Source: Clostridiales bacterium
Lineage (GTDB): Bacteria > Bacillota > Clostridia > Lachnospirales > Lachnospiraceae
Direction of reading: 5' to 3'
DNA: 64,000 bases
Assembly (NCBI GenBank): GCA_020860715.1
Contig: JAJBTU010000033.1
Location: 23,641 to 87,640, forward strand
The translations under genes were made by a program, and so were the position numbers. Below, in pieces: positions 62,926-64,000 of the stretch; the stretch's first letter is position 1; every line of letters starts with the position of its first letter. The notes below the pieces were generated by a model that searched no databases, was not told the DNA's origin, and saw only the letters and a list, made by a program, of their open reading frames with translations.

Positions 62926-63939
62926 ATGGAAAAGAAAAAGAGGACATTATCGGACGCAAACCTTCTGCTTTTGATCACAATCGTTGTATTCGTTGTGATG
63001 TATGCCTGTGCAGTGATCTTTTTAGGCGGAGGCTTCCGGAAAGCGCAGATGTTCTTTAACATTCTGGACGCGAACGCCGGTCTGGTCATTACGGCCTGCG
63101 GCATGAGTCTTGTCATGATCACGCAGGGAATTGATATTTCTATCGGCGGCGTTGTGCGCCTGATCTGCATGAGCTGTGCGGTCAATCTGGAACTGCAGAA
63201 CGGCAATCCGTTTACCGCGTTTCTGATCGCCATGGGCATCGGTCTTGCGTTCGGTGTTGTACAGGGCTTTCTGGTGGCGTATCTGGAGATCCAGCCGTTC
63301 ATCGTATCCCTCGCGGGAATGTATTTCGCGAAAGGCCTGACGACCATCATTCACACCAACCCGATCAGTGTGACGAACGAGGCGTTTAAAGCCTTAAGCA
63401 AGATCGAATTCATCCTTCCGGGGCTTGGCTATTACAACAAAAAGGGCACCTATATCAATACAACGATCGAGCTGGGCTCAGTGATCGCGATCGTCGTGGT
63501 CATTCTAATGTTCCTGATGCTCCGCTATACAAAATTCGGCCGCAACTTCTACGCGGTCGGCGGCAATAAGCAGAGTGCGTTGATGCTCGGCATCAACGTG
63601 AAGCGCACCAAGTTTATGTCGCACCTCATCTGCAGCCTGCTGGCCGGGCTTGGCGGATTTGTCTACTTCATGCACATCGGCAGCGCGGCGACATCGAACG
63701 CGAACGGCATGGAGATGAACGCCATCGCTTCCTCGATCATCGGAGGAACGCTGCTGACCGGCGGCGTGGGGAACGTCATAGGTACTTTCTTTGGCGTGCT
63801 CTCTCTGAATACGATTCAGAACATCGTATCCTCGATCGGTCTGGACGACGCATGGTGGACCGGCATCACGATCGCCGGAATGCTGTGTCTGTTCCTGATC
63901 ATACAGAGTGTGGTCATGAGCCGGACGAAGAAGAAATAA
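62926..63939 (+). CDS. yjfF: Sugar ABC transporter permease 2 (YjfF type)
   Basis: A 337-residue partner permease with CGMSLVMITQGIDISIGGVVRL, LEIQPFIVSLAGMYFAKGL and KQSALMLGINVKRTKF motifs, as in YjfF. It begins one base after the ytfT stop. It is the last gene of the operon within the window. The ligand is probably a galactose or galactofuranose type sugar, by family, though related pentoses are possible. Confidence 0.92.
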   Translation: MEKKKRTLSDANLLLLITIVVFVVMYACAVIFLGGGFRKAQMFFNILDANAGLVITACGMSLVMITQGIDISIGGVVRLICMSCAVNLELQNGNPFTAFLIAMGIGLAFGVVQGFLVAYLEIQPFIVSLAGMYFAKGLTTIIHTNPISVTNEAFKALSKIEFILPGLGYYNKKGTYINTTIELGSVIAIVVVILMFLMLRYTKFGRNFYAVGGNKQSALMLGINVKRTKFMSHLICSLLAGLGGFVYFMHIGSAATSNANGMEMNAIASSIIGGTLLTGGVGNVIGTFFGVLSLNTIQNIVSSIGLDDAWWTGITIAGMLCLFLIIQSVVMSRTKKK

Positions 63940-63986
63940 AATTCAGTAACAGTTCAGAACAGCATCGAAATGAAAAGACAGACTGT

Positions 63987-64000
63987 GCAGGTTTACCTGC
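63987..64000 (+). terminator. Start of a probable terminator at the window edge
   Basis: GCAGGT-TT-ACCTGC fills the last 14 bases and can form a tight stem. Sequence before it (AGACTGT) could extend the stem beyond the window. Its T-tail, if any, is not visible. Confidence 0.4.

Overview
This window looks like chromosome from a spore-forming, Gram-positive gut-type clostridium, most likely Lachnospiraceae. The reasons are a SpoVT gene, HPr kinase with ROK glucokinase, a BirA-type operator on bioY, lipobox signal peptides, strong AGGAGG ribosome sites, moderately high GC, and a gene order (dnaE-pfkA, greA-uvrC-hprK-glcK, ispF-cysS-mrnC-rlmB) seen in that family. I see no insertion sequence, prophage or CRISPR array. 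The species is inferred, not proven.

Layout. 1-2.7 kb: the 5' part of spoVT (minus strand) and a secreted GH53 endo-galactanase with a C-terminal carbohydrate-binding module. 2.9-8.1 kb: nicotinate phosphoribosyltransferase, tRNA-Gln(CTG), bioY under a BirA operator, a DUF1284 protein, acyl-ACP thioesterase, CvfB and RidA. 8.2-18.7 kb: DNA polymerase III alpha, phosphofructokinase, an rRNA methyltransferase, GreA, UvrC, HprK, glucokinase and a 36-residue membrane peptide. 18.7-25.4 kb: VanW-type wall protein, AIR-synthase-like protein, Lrp regulator, aminotransferase, TrmL and RsmF-type RNA methyltransferases. 25.4-28.3 kb: a complete polar amino acid ABC importer. 28.4-30.6 kb: DUF3737 protein and a PatB/MalY-type lyase.

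30.6-41.1 kb is the most unusual part. It holds three exported acidic proteins (one a tandem repeat of a degenerate protease-like unit, one ending in DnaJ-type zinc repeats), an XRE regulator, a zinc-ribbon PP2C phosphatase, and a zinc-ribbon transmembrane Ser/Thr kinase with a large beta-helix-like outer part. A second zinc-ribbon protein keeps only a degenerate kinase N-lobe fused to a helix-turn-helix domain, and a small Sel1-like protein follows. Two divergent promoters in this region carry the same exact inverted repeat, TATAACG-N6-CGTTATA, at the same place relative to the -10 box. I propose a kinase-phosphatase-pseudokinase regulator system controlling exported proteins.

41.1-50.1 kb returns to housekeeping: IspF, CysS, Mini-RNase III, RlmB, GlmM, an ABC exporter, HisC and a methyltransferase. 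50.1-53.2 kb: a lipoprotein and an LtaS-type sulfatase. 53.3-64 kb is a sugar uptake and sensing locus: YesN/YesM-type two-component pair, a lipoprotein sugar-binding protein, a GntR-LacI repressor on the opposite strand, and a YtfQ-YtfR-YtfT-YjfF type importer whose binding protein is followed by an internal terminator. Recurrent themes are palindromic segments placed in linkers of conserved enzymes, hairpins between genes of one operon, and terminator hairpins that contain the stop codon.
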